A stretch of 8,249 bases of DNA from positions 1 to 8,249 of the forward strand of contig JAHIFK010000305.1 of the NCBI GenBank assembly GCA_018900975.1, written 5' to 3'. The DNA comes from Methanobacteriota archaeon. Lineage in GTDB: Archaea > Halobacteriota > Methanosarcinia > Methanosarcinales > Methanoperedenaceae. Positions 1-6,408 of the stretch are shown piece after piece (positions within the stretch are counted from its first letter, which is position 1; every line of letters begins with the position of its first letter). The notes beneath the pieces are model-generated. The model saw nothing but the letters and a program-made list of their open reading frames with translations. It made no database searches and was not told the DNA's origin. A program made the position numbers and the translations under genes.

Positions 1-342
1 CTGCGCGAGGGCGATCCCTTTGTTATATAGAACTTCAAGGTCGCCTGGTTTCAGTTCAAGAGCCCGGTCATATGATTGTATGGCATCTCCAAACCTTCCA
101 GTCCTGGCAAGAGCGAGTCCCCTATTGTTATGGACTTCCATATATCTGGGATTTATCTCAAGTGCTTTATCGTAACACTGTATCGCTTCTGTGTACATAC
201 TGCTCTCCACAAGGTTATTGCCTTTGTTTACCCAGACTGAGGCGCCTCCATCGGTAGTTGCGCCTGCACCTTTAGGCGCAGTACCCACAGAGGGGTCTTT
301 TCCCTTGGTATCAGGCAATCGTTTCTTTTTTCCAAAGATCAT
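1..342 (-). CDS. TPR-repeat protein, C-terminus beyond window edge (partial)
   Basis: The leftward frame stays open from an ATG at 342 to the window edge, giving 114 residues with no stop, so the C-terminus is missing. Residues 1-35 are a basic then Gly/Ala/Thr-rich linker starting MIFGKKKR, with no signal peptide or membrane helix, so the protein is probably cytoplasmic. Residues about 36-69 and 70-103 are two clear 34-residue tetratricopeptide repeats, with the pattern G-x2-L, A-I-x2-Y-D-x-A-L-E-x-x-P (YDKALEINP and YDRALELKP), and a third repeat begins at about 104. TPR arrays are protein-binding scaffolds, and no partner can be named from the sequence. The start is supported by AAGG about 11 nt upstream and by the AT-rich, TATA-like region before it. 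Upstream on the same strand, 91 nt away, is the gene at 434-994. Whether they share a transcript is unclear. Confidence 0.88.
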   Translation of the reverse strand, partial: MIFGKKKRLPDTKGKDPSVGTAPKGAGATTDGGASVWVNKGNNLVESSMYTEAIQCYDKALEINPRYMEVHNNRGLALARTGRFGDAIQSYDRALELKPGDLEVLYNKGIALAQ

Positions 343-412
343 GTAATTAATTACCTTATTTCAGTCTCTGGTAATATATTGATATCTAACTATTTAATAC
401 TTATTTAAGAAT
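343..412 (-). promoter_or_regulatory. AT-rich upstream region of the TPR gene with TATA-like boxes and a palindrome
   Basis: Read leftward, this gap holds TATA-like strings at about 409-400 (CTTAAATAAG), 399-391 (TATTAAATA) and 380-373 (AATATATT). Which one is used cannot be decided. The first two would give leaders of roughly 25-40 nt, the last an almost leaderless mRNA. A 12-bp perfect palindrome, GTAATTAATTAC, lies at 343-354 directly against the start codon and could be an operator. In such AT-rich DNA it could also be chance. Confidence 0.35.
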
Positions 413-433
413 ATCATAATAATCATAACGGCA

Positions 434-994
434 TTATATCTTCCAGGTGCCGTCGAGTCCTGCATTTAATTCAAAATGTAAATCTCCGGAATCCCTGATC
501 AACGACACTGACACCATACCCTCTGAAGGATCATCCTCTCCGGGGCTGAGATTGAATATATATGGTTCTTTCATATTCATATACATTGATTGATAAGTAT
601 CAAGTGCCTGCACATTGCTATATCCCTTGCTTGCCCAGTAGTCCCTGGTTGATTGCGACATTATGAACTCAAGCGCCTCTGCATCATTATTTGCCAGGAT
701 CTCAACAAAAGCAAGGGTAACCTCCTTCGGATTTGAGAGGTTATAAAGCAGTTTCTTATGACCTGAACCCCACCTGACCCTGTCCGGGATTATATAAGCA
801 GCGTTCTTCCCTGAAATATTGACTATCTTCAAATTGACTGGAACAGAGTATTCATCCTGTACGCTCCGCGAAAGCTGCGGGTCAGGCGACATATCGCTGA
901 AAAACAGTATCCACAGCACAGAAGTTATCAATGCCGCAAGAATGACGATGATGGAAATCAGTATAAGGGCTGGTCTGCCAGCAGGTAATCTCAT
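434..994 (-). CDS. Membrane-anchored protein with probable NTF2-like (DUF4878-type) extracytoplasmic domain
   Basis: This 186-residue protein has a short basic N-terminus (MRLPAGR), one hydrophobic helix at about residues 9-32 and a hydrophilic remainder, so it is probably anchored with its C-terminus outside the cell. Three N-glycosylation sequons in the remainder (N59, N85, N148) agree with an exterior location. Residues about 88-186 carry N-P-K-E-V-T-L-A-F-V-E-I-L with A-N-N-D-A-E, then a beta-rich end closing in DGTWKI. This is the usual look of small NTF2-like (DUF4878-type) ligand-binding domains: a helix with a D-x-E-A turn, then strands ending G-x-W-K. The assignment is inference from pattern, and no catalytic residues are evident. 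AGGA lies about 8 nt before the ATG. The gene diverges from the pilin-like operon, so it may or may not be functionally linked to it. Confidence 0.75.
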   Translation of the reverse strand: MRLPAGRPALILISIIVILAALITSVLWILFFSDMSPDPQLSRSVQDEYSVPVNLKIVNISGKNAAYIIPDRVRWGSGHKKLLYNLSNPKEVTLAFVEILANNDAEALEFIMSQSTRDYWASKGYSNVQALDTYQSMYMNMKEPYIFNLSPGEDDPSEGMVSVSLIRDSGDLHFELNAGLDGTWKI

Positions 995-1040
995 GATTAT
1001 TCCTGTTATATTATATTAGATAGTAATATATTTTTTGGTA
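995..1040 (-). promoter_or_regulatory. Possible leftward promoter for the membrane-anchored gene
   Basis: Read leftward, AAAAATATATTA at about 1036-1025 is TATA-like and lies 30-40 nt before the ATG at 994, a spacing that fits an archaeal promoter with a very short leader. The whole region is AT-rich, so other strings could serve equally well. Confidence 0.35.
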
Positions 1041-1062
1041 AAATACCCTGAATTGTCGCAAT

Positions 1063-1072
1063 CTTAATATAG
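1063..1072 (+). promoter_or_regulatory. TATA box of the six-gene pilin-like operon
   Basis: CTTAATATAG resembles the archaeal TATA consensus (TTTAWATA-like). Transcription in archaea usually starts about 25 nt downstream of the TATA centre, here at about 1092-1096, only a few nucleotides before the ATG at 1099. No Shine-Dalgarno sequence is present between them, so the first gene is probably translated from an almost leaderless mRNA. The later genes of the operon do have ribosome binding sites. Confidence 0.5.
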
Positions 1073-1098
1073 GTTCAACCTGTACTATTATAATTATT

Positions 1099-1608
1099 AT
1101 GATGATTTGGAAACCGGGAAATGACCGTGGACAGGTAAGTCTGGATTACATCATTGGTATCACTATATTTATTTTTTCTTTTTTATTTATGTATAACCTT
1201 TTAACCGGTCTGCTTCTTCCATTCCAGTTCAACGCAGGAGAGGTTGTACCTATGGCAGAAAGAGCCAGCACGGTACTTGCGGAAAGCTCAAGCGGGCTTG
1301 CTATAAGTGAATCGAATCCGAATGTCATTGATCTGGATAAGGCGAAATGGCTTAACAGCTCCCTGAACAACCCTTCGCAGTATAATGATATGTTGATCCA
1401 GCTTGGTCTTTCGACCACGAATATAAATTACAACATAAATGTCTCTTTACGCCACATTAACAATACTTTATACAAGAATCTCGGGAAAACCGTCCTGAAT
1501 GCAGGGGCACTGCCTGACGATTATGCAAATGTCGGAAAGATAACGCGGGTAGTATATCTTTCCCAGGATTCGCAGATATTATTACTTGATGTGAGGGTAT
1601 GGCTATGA
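1099..1608 (+). CDS. Pilin-like protein with class III signal peptide, Gln+1/Asp+5 (DUF7287-like)
   Basis: First gene of the operon, 169 residues. The N-terminus, NDRG|QVSLDYIIG, is a textbook archaeal class III signal peptide: a charged leader of 11 residues, Gly at -1, Gln at +1 and an acidic residue at +5, followed by a hydrophobic helix to about residue 40. Proteins of this type are cut by an archaeal prepilin peptidase (EppA/PibD family) and assembled into surface filaments through the helix. The exposed part is short, with three sequons (N86, N114, N121) and no cysteine. The end, LDVRVWL, recurs in altered form in the next gene. Length and N-terminal pattern recall the haloarchaeal family DUF7287, from memory. 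The start could be either of the two consecutive ATGs at 1099 and 1102. Best candidate in the window for a structural or minor pilin. Confidence 0.85.
   Translation: MMIWKPGNDRGQVSLDYIIGITIFIFSFLFMYNLLTGLLLPFQFNAGEVVPMAERASTVLAESSSGLAISESNPNVIDLDKAKWLNSSLNNPSQYNDMLIQLGLSTTNINYNINVSLRHINNTLYKNLGKTVLNAGALPDDYANVGKITRVVYLSQDSQILLLDVRVWL
1591..1596 (+). promoter_or_regulatory. Ribosome binding site GTGAGG inside the first pilin-like gene
   Basis: GTGAGG lies 8 nt before the ATG at 1605 and only 2 nt before the alternative ATG at 1599, so it favours 1605. It is made of the codons for Val-Arg in the VRVWL tail of the upstream protein. The same hexamer at the same distance precedes the gene at 2168. 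Confidence 0.55.
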
Positions 1609-2180
1609 TACGCAACGACAGGGCTCAACTCTATACGATGGAAGCAATAGCTTCAGCAATGTTATTGATAGTGGTGGTGATCTTTGTGCTAAAAGCTGCG
1701 CCTCTTACTCCTAACACGGCTTCTGCCTCGCACATGCATGTGGAAAAGGAACTTGAGATGCGGGGGCAGGACCTGCTCACGGTTCTTGATTACACTCCTT
1801 CTGATACTGAGCCATCACAGCTCAAGCAGGCTATTCTGGGATGGACAGGAGGGCAATTCGATGGGCAGGCTGCCGTCCGTCCCCTGGGCGGTCCTACCAA
1901 TGTAACTGCGAACCGCTTTAAGGAAGTGCTGGGGGCTGCCGGGATAGCTTATAATGTTGAGGTTTATTACAGCACGCTTTCAGGCGCTGAATCAAGAGCG
2001 ATCTTATGGAACGGAAGACCATCTGACAACGCTGTTATAGTGTCCAGGAAGATAGTACTGCATGATGAAGAAATGGAGGGTGCCGCTCAAAGTTTGATAG
2101 ATAGTATACCTAATATGGATTCAAATAGCACAAAATTTTACAATATCGTGGTAGTGAGGATGACGCTATGGCGGATGTAA
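1605..2180 (+). CDS. Pilin-like protein with Gln+1, Glu+6 N-terminus (DUF7288-like)
   Basis: This 191-residue protein begins MIRNDRA|QLYTMEAIA, followed by a hydrophobic helix to about residue 30. It is a short charged leader with Ala at the probable -1 and Gln at +1. The acidic residue falls at +6 rather than the usual +5. The exposed part (LLTVLDYTP, AILGW, later YNVEVYY) matches, from memory, the haloarchaeal pilin-operon family DUF7288. It has two sequons and no cysteine. The start at 1605 is chosen because GTGAGG is 8 nt upstream and the ATG overlaps the previous stop as ATGA, a classic translational-coupling junction. The ATG at 1599 adds only two residues (MA) and has poor ribosome-site spacing. 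It overlaps the next gene by 13 nt. A minor pilin is the likely role, but this is inferred from architecture and context. Confidence 0.82.
   Translation: MIRNDRAQLYTMEAIASAMLLIVVVIFVLKAAPLTPNTASASHMHVEKELEMRGQDLLTVLDYTPSDTEPSQLKQAILGWTGGQFDGQAAVRPLGGPTNVTANRFKEVLGAAGIAYNVEVYYSTLSGAESRAILWNGRPSDNAVIVSRKIVLHDEEMEGAAQSLIDSIPNMDSNSTKFYNIVVVRMTLWRM
2154..2159 (+). promoter_or_regulatory. Ribosome binding site GTGAGG inside the second pilin-like gene
   Basis: GTGAGG again lies 8 nt before the next ATG (2168) and again encodes Val-Arg near the C-terminus of the upstream protein (VVVRMTLW). It supports the 13-nt overlapping start of the amidotransferase-like gene. Confidence 0.55.
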
Positions 2181-3859
2181 TAAGGGACGAAAAAGGGCAG
2201 CTCATGCTGCTTACAGTGTTTATGATCATCATCGAAGTGGTGAGTTTCACTACGATACTCAATAGCATGATATTCTCTGCCAATCTCCAGTCAACCGGGC
2301 TTGAGGAATCAAAACAGGAGATCAGGGATTTCAGACTGATAACCGAGGCTGAGGTAATTAAAGCCGCCAAATATGCCACTTTATTAAATTCTACCAATCA
2401 GACACAGGTGTCAGAATATTTTTATAAATATATGCAATCATATAATGACACTATCAAAAAGATATACTCGGCAAGGGGCGCGTCAGTTGAGGTCATAATA
2501 AATAATATGTCACTCAATGAAACGACTTCAAATTTGACGGTGAACAAGTATCACGTCGAGTGGAAGAACCACACATTCCCTGAGGGGTCGCTTGTCATAC
2601 CTATGGATGAGAACCAGACCACGAACCAGAGCCGGTTAATGAGAGTTTACGGGCTTATCTACAAGATAGTGGATGGTTCAGGACCTTCAGGGAAGCTGAA
2701 CGGTACATCGATTCCTGTCTGGACAATCCTGCAGAATCCAGTCAACAGTTCTGTTACTAACTTTTCAAGTACCATGAACACAAGAAACGCGTCCACTTTA
2801 TTAAACTCGTCGTACAGGAATTACTCAGGCGGTCCGTTCCTGATAGATGTGAGCAAACTCGTAGGCGGGAATAGAGATTTGATACTGAATGAGTCTAATA
2901 ACAAGAGCATTATTGTTCATGAACTGATTGAGCCCTTCTATTATGAACAGGGTATTGAGATGGTCGTCCAGCCAAAGATCGCGATATTTCCCGAAAGTGA
3001 TAGTGTGATGGAGAAATACTATGCTGATGGAGAAGTGCCTTACACAGGACTCAGCGACAATCAGATCCAGAACGGAAATCTCACGAATTATGATATACTT
3101 ACTATTCCACATGAAGATATGGACACTCCATCGTCCAGAAAAAATACTATAATTGCAATTGAAGCCTGGGTGGCAAACGGCGGGGTTCTTCATGTGCAGT
3201 GCGCAGGAACTCATACCATGGATAATGCAGTAGAGAAATGGGCTGGTTCAAGAAAACCCTGGTATGGATTTATCGGGATCAACAGGTCTGTAAACGCAAG
3301 CAATAAGATTCATTTGAAAAATATGACTTATATTAAACTCATAGATAATGTTACACGTTTCAATACATCATACTCATTCAACATGTCACCTCCTGTCTCA
3401 CTCGCAGGACTGGCAGACCCGGGAACCCCTTACAATCCGCTTACGCAGTCCCACAATAAAAGCGGGATGCTGGGAAATATGACCCGACAAAGCACAACAC
3501 CTGCATTTTCCCTGCGCAGGAACGAAAGTCAGGTGAATCCTGCAGCCAACATACTCGGTATTGCGACAAATGCGACCGGTACACCGGTCTATATTGATGC
3601 AGACATAACACTCGACACGTTCAAAGATGCCCAGTTAATGTATATTGAGGCACCCTATGAAAACGGGCTTGTTTCATATCTTGCCGGTCACGATCAAACC
3701 ATGCGCGAAGGTGGAGAACGTTTGATCTTTGATAACTTCTTCGCCGCTTCCATGAGACGGTCGCTGGTCACCACTATCGCAGCGAAAAACATCAATGTCA
3801 CAATAAAATATTACGATGGTAAAGTCAGGTACACTGACACTTTCATTATAAACTCATGA
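2168..3859 (+). CDS. Exported pilin-like protein with glutamine-amidotransferase-like domain, heavily sequon-rich
   Basis: A 563-residue protein. The N-terminus, DEKG|QLMLLTVFM, is pilin-like with Gly at -1 and Gln at +1, then a hydrophobic helix to about residue 36 (ILNSMIFSANL). It has no acidic residue at +5 or +6. Residues about 40-265 are unrecognised and very rich in Asn, Ser and Thr. Residues about 268-525 look like a class I glutamine-amidotransferase or ThuA-like Rossmann fold: strand PKIAIF (269-274), YDILTIP (308-314), then a helix and AWVANGGVLHVQCAGTH (333-349) as a strand and turn like a nucleophile elbow centred on Cys345. A late strand LVSYLAGHD (501-509) is followed by ERLIFDNFF. 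Cys345 is the only cysteine. I count 29 N-X-S/T sequons. Activity is unknown, since the elbow is not the canonical G-x-C-x-G, and a binding role is equally possible. Confidence 0.8.
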   Translation: MADVIRDEKGQLMLLTVFMIIIEVVSFTTILNSMIFSANLQSTGLEESKQEIRDFRLITEAEVIKAAKYATLLNSTNQTQVSEYFYKYMQSYNDTIKKIYSARGASVEVIINNMSLNETTSNLTVNKYHVEWKNHTFPEGSLVIPMDENQTTNQSRLMRVYGLIYKIVDGSGPSGKLNGTSIPVWTILQNPVNSSVTNFSSTMNTRNASTLLNSSYRNYSGGPFLIDVSKLVGGNRDLILNESNNKSIIVHELIEPFYYEQGIEMVVQPKIAIFPESDSVMEKYYADGEVPYTGLSDNQIQNGNLTNYDILTIPHEDMDTPSSRKNTIIAIEAWVANGGVLHVQCAGTHTMDNAVEKWAGSRKPWYGFIGINRSVNASNKIHLKNMTYIKLIDNVTRFNTSYSFNMSPPVSLAGLADPGTPYNPLTQSHNKSGMLGNMTRQSTTPAFSLRRNESQVNPAANILGIATNATGTPVYIDADITLDTFKDAQLMYIEAPYENGLVSYLAGHDQTMREGGERLIFDNFFAASMRRSLVTTIAAKNINVTIKYYDGKVRYTDTFIINS

Positions 3860-3864
3860 GGTGA
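3858..3864 (+). promoter_or_regulatory. Strong ribosome binding site GAGGTGA overlapping the upstream stop codon
   Basis: GAGGTGA matches the complement of the archaeal 16S 3' end and lies 4 nt before the ATG at 3869. Its first two bases are the last two of the TGA stop (3857-3859) of the upstream gene. It is the best ribosome binding site in the operon, which suggests high or independent initiation for the Ig-domain gene. Confidence 0.75.
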
Positions 3865-3868
3865 AATT

Positions 3869-5680
3869 ATGATACTAAAGAAATTCCTGTCCGATGATTC
3901 CGGGGTTACCGTAGCCGTAGAGACTATCCTGCTGTTTGCCATATCAGTGATCTTTCTCGGGATGATATACTATTCATTCCACGACATGAGCCAGAGGGAG
4001 AGTAAGGTCCTGATGGAAGAAGAACTCCTTACGATCGGGAACGGCATAGCTAAACAGATGTCTGACCTGACAGTAGAGGCAAGAGCCAGCCAGAGGGCGG
4101 GCTCACATACCATCATAACATCAGAATTCCAGATACCGGTCAGTATCGCTGATAGCGCTTACAGGGTCACGCTGACGACCGGAAAGATAATTCTTGAATC
4201 CACTTCTTCACCATATATCCGTGTTGAGGTTCCTGTCAACACTGATATGAGCCTGGCTGAAAACAGCACTATGTACAGTAATGATGAAAAACACACAATT
4301 GAGTATGATTCGAATAGCAGTAAAATTTATTTTGGAGACGGAGGAGTGGTGCCCTCTGCTGATTTCTATGCGCCCACGATCTCTATTGACTCACCGGCTG
4401 AAGGCGCTACGATAAAAAATAAGACTTATATCAACACCACCCCCTATGATGAAAATGGCGTAGCGCGCGTTAAGTTTTTCGTGAATGGTATTTACAGATA
4501 CACAGCAGGTCCCCCATGGTACTGGGTCTGGGACACAAAGGGAGACCTGGATGGTAGCTATACGGTTACAGCAGTGGCTTATGACGCGGCAGGACATGCA
4601 ACGCCTGCATCACGTAATTTTACAATATCAAATCCGTACTCAGATCCTCCGGTAATATCAGTGATATCCCCGCCTAATGGGATTTCCACAGATTTCAAGA
4701 GACCGGTAATCCAGGCACAGATAAGCGATGACGTTGCCGTTGATAACTCATCGATCATGTTAATAGTAGACGGTGTAAACCGGACTGCCAACATCTCAAT
4801 TACGGGAAACCCAAAACTGTACACGGTAACCTACACGCCATCGCAGGACATGGAAGCAAAATGGCATTATGCCAACCTCACTGTGAAAGACAAGAATGCC
4901 ACGCCATTGTATGCCATCCCTGCAAACTGGTCTTTTGAAGTGATAAACATAACGGATGCGGCTGATCCGACAGCCGAAATTATTTATCCGGCAGGAACCA
5001 CTCTTCTTGCGCCAGGCTCTCCTATAACCGTAACGTATCGCGCCTTTGATATTGGCGATTCAGGTATAGATAACCTGACTATAAATGTCAGGCGCAGCCC
5101 CGATGGTACCCTGTATAAATACGTGGAAAATATTTCAATATATCCATACGTGGTTTATAGTATCGATCCTCAGGAAACGCGGACTTTGGGCTCCAACAAA
5201 TATGTGGGGGGAATGAATTACACATATACATATAATGTTACTGTGTTTGACCGGAGCGGAAAAACAGGGATCTCGCTTATTGTTGGACCGCTTAATGTAT
5301 CACTTCCAGGGCAGGAAAGCCAGCTAGAAATCGATACTAGCGGTAACACGACTCCTGGCAAGAGCCTTAAGAACATCAATATCAAGGATAATGTTTCTTC
5401 AGACAGCGTTATCCCGAAAATAAAGAAGATCACTGTCACCTGGATTTCAAATTTAACTTCAGATAGGATATTAGAAGTCAAAATAGATAATAATGTCAAA
5501 TGGAGTGGGAGCAGCGCCTCAGGAACACAACTGACTTTGACCACGCCATACACAACCGAGAGCGCGTTCAAATCCGTTGATTTGACTTTTGACGTCGATA
5601 TAAGCGGCAGAGACTTCACAATCGAGTTCCTGCTGGACGATGGTACCACAAGGACAGTTACCTTTAAAGCAAAATCATAG
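3869..5680 (+). CDS. Pilin-anchored multi-Ig-domain surface protein, candidate tip adhesin
   Basis: A 603-residue protein. Residues 1-36 hold a pilin-like start, DDSG|VTVAVETILL, then a helix to about residue 35. Residues 40-165 are a pilin-like exposed region (ELLTIGNGIAKQM, then EFQIPVSIADSAYRVTL). Three Ig-like modules follow. Residues 168-254 have the Big_9-style pattern P-x-I-x-I-x-S-P, D-E-N-G-V-A-R-V-K-F-F-V-N-G, Y-D-A-A-G-H. Residues 259-358 have PVISVISPPNG and VDGVNRT. Residues 366-476 have AEIIYPAG and TVFDRSG. Residues 498-602 form a beta-rich C-terminal domain (ITVTWISN, VKWSG, DDGTTRTVTF) like the beta domains that end some pilins. There are about 20 sequons and no cysteine. Ig modules in tandem usually form stiff stalks that present a binding end. 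Adhesion is inferred, not shown. Start chosen from GAGGTGA 4 nt upstream. Confidence 0.83.
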   Translation: MILKKFLSDDSGVTVAVETILLFAISVIFLGMIYYSFHDMSQRESKVLMEEELLTIGNGIAKQMSDLTVEARASQRAGSHTIITSEFQIPVSIADSAYRVTLTTGKIILESTSSPYIRVEVPVNTDMSLAENSTMYSNDEKHTIEYDSNSSKIYFGDGGVVPSADFYAPTISIDSPAEGATIKNKTYINTTPYDENGVARVKFFVNGIYRYTAGPPWYWVWDTKGDLDGSYTVTAVAYDAAGHATPASRNFTISNPYSDPPVISVISPPNGISTDFKRPVIQAQISDDVAVDNSSIMLIVDGVNRTANISITGNPKLYTVTYTPSQDMEAKWHYANLTVKDKNATPLYAIPANWSFEVINITDAADPTAEIIYPAGTTLLAPGSPITVTYRAFDIGDSGIDNLTINVRRSPDGTLYKYVENISIYPYVVYSIDPQETRTLGSNKYVGGMNYTYTYNVTVFDRSGKTGISLIVGPLNVSLPGQESQLEIDTSGNTTPGKSLKNINIKDNVSSDSVIPKIKKITVTWISNLTSDRILEVKIDNNVKWSGSSASGTQLTLTTPYTTESAFKSVDLTFDVDISGRDFTIEFLLDDGTTRTVTFKAKS

Positions 5681-5687
5681 GGGGCAT

Positions 5688-6407
5688 ATGAAAAAATTCA
5701 TCAAATCCGAGATCGCAGTTTCCGAGGCAGTCGGGTTCATCCAGACCCTTGCTATCGTAATAATCTCGACATCCATAGTCTATTTTGCAGGCGCGCCGAT
5801 GCTCGAAAAAGCAGAAAAGAACGCACATTTTCTTGAGATGGAGAAAGCTTTCACTCTTTTATCAGGGAACCTCGAGAAAATCGGGTTTGACAGGGCTCCG
5901 ATACGGAACACTGAACTGAAAATAATGGGCGGGGCGATGCTGGTGGCGCATGATAGCACGATCACTATCAACGACTATTCATTTGCGGTTGGTTCGATAG
6001 AGTACAGATTCGAGGATAGAGTAATAGCTTATGAGAACGGGGGGATATGGATCAAACACCCGGGAGACGAGGTGACTATCGTATCAAAACCCAGGTTCTC
6101 TACCGGAAACCTGACTACCATTCCTATGCTGGAACTCCTGGGAGATTACTGGATCGCAGGAGAAGGGGGTATAAGGATCCATTCAAAGATATTATCCTCT
6201 ACCCTTTACTCTATCCCGGCAGAAAATGGTACGGTGTCTATAAAAGTGAACAGCAGTTACTACAAAGGATGGAAGGAATACCTTGTCCGTATCGGCGCGA
6301 CTGACCCGGTTATAGACGATGCGGGAACTACAGTAACAACAAATTTTACAACGGATATGGTTAACGTTGACCATTCCCAGATAATAATAAAAATGCTGGA
6401 GGAATAA
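5688..6407 (+). CDS. Pilin-like protein, short paralog of a tandem pair (DUF7289-like)
   Basis: A 239-residue protein starting at the ATG 7 nt after the upstream stop, behind the G-run AGGGGG (5679-5684). The frame is also open upstream to an ATG at 5640, but that would overlap the previous gene by 41 nt, and the extra 16 residues do not look like a signal. The N-terminus, SEIA|VSEAVGFIQTL, is of the Pilin_N kind (V-S-x-x-x-G followed by a helix to about residue 36). Then comes EMEKAFTLLSGNLEKI and APIRNTELKI, a pattern I recall from haloarchaeal DUF7289 proteins. The exposed part is beta-rich with SIEYRFEDR, YENGG (115-119) and YYKGWKEYL (191-199). The next gene repeats these blocks in the same order. 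Four sequons, no cysteine. Probably a minor pilin. Confidence 0.83.
   Translation: MKKFIKSEIAVSEAVGFIQTLAIVIISTSIVYFAGAPMLEKAEKNAHFLEMEKAFTLLSGNLEKIGFDRAPIRNTELKIMGGAMLVAHDSTITINDYSFAVGSIEYRFEDRVIAYENGGIWIKHPGDEVTIVSKPRFSTGNLTTIPMLELLGDYWIAGEGGIRIHSKILSSTLYSIPAENGTVSIKVNSSYYKGWKEYLVRIGATDPVIDDAGTTVTTNFTTDMVNVDHSQIIIKMLEE
6398..6402 (+). promoter_or_regulatory. Ribosome binding site GGAGG for the long paralog
   Basis: GGAGG lies 6 nt before the ATG at 6409 and inside the last codons of the upstream gene. The two coding regions are separated by a single base. Confidence 0.65.
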
Positions 6408-6408
6408 T

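Noticed and set aside
1599..1604. Alternative start at 1599 for the second pilin-like gene
   Set aside because: GTGAGG would be only 2 nt away. The ATG at 1605 has 8-nt spacing and an ATGA overlap. The difference is two residues.
2825..3214. Leftward open frame of 129 codons opposite the amidotransferase-like gene
   Set aside because: It lies wholly within a well-supported gene on the other strand, and its translation shows no domain or signal.
3572..3588. Near-perfect 16-bp dyad GACCGGTACACCGGTC within the amidotransferase-like gene
   Set aside because: It lies in codons for ATGTPV in mid-gene, has no second copy noticed and no regulatory context. Probably chance.
5218..5240. Short TA/CA-rich low-complexity run
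   Set aside because: It is explained by the Tyr-Thr alternation (NYTYTYNVT) in the third Ig-like module.
5218..5649. Leftward open frame of 143 codons opposite the Ig-domain gene
   Set aside because: It is a composition shadow of the coding strand, with Ser/Leu/Val-rich sequence and no recognisable motif.
5640..5687. Upstream extension of the 239-residue pilin-like gene to an ATG at 5640
   Set aside because: It would overlap the Ig-domain gene by 41 nt, adds an uncharacteristic 16-residue peptide, and the ATG at 5688 fits the gene spacing and pilin-leader length.
6047..6304. Rightward open frame of 85 codons inside the short paralog
   Set aside because: Overlapping frame rich in Arg/Gly/Tyr without motif. 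The main frame is supported by its paralog.
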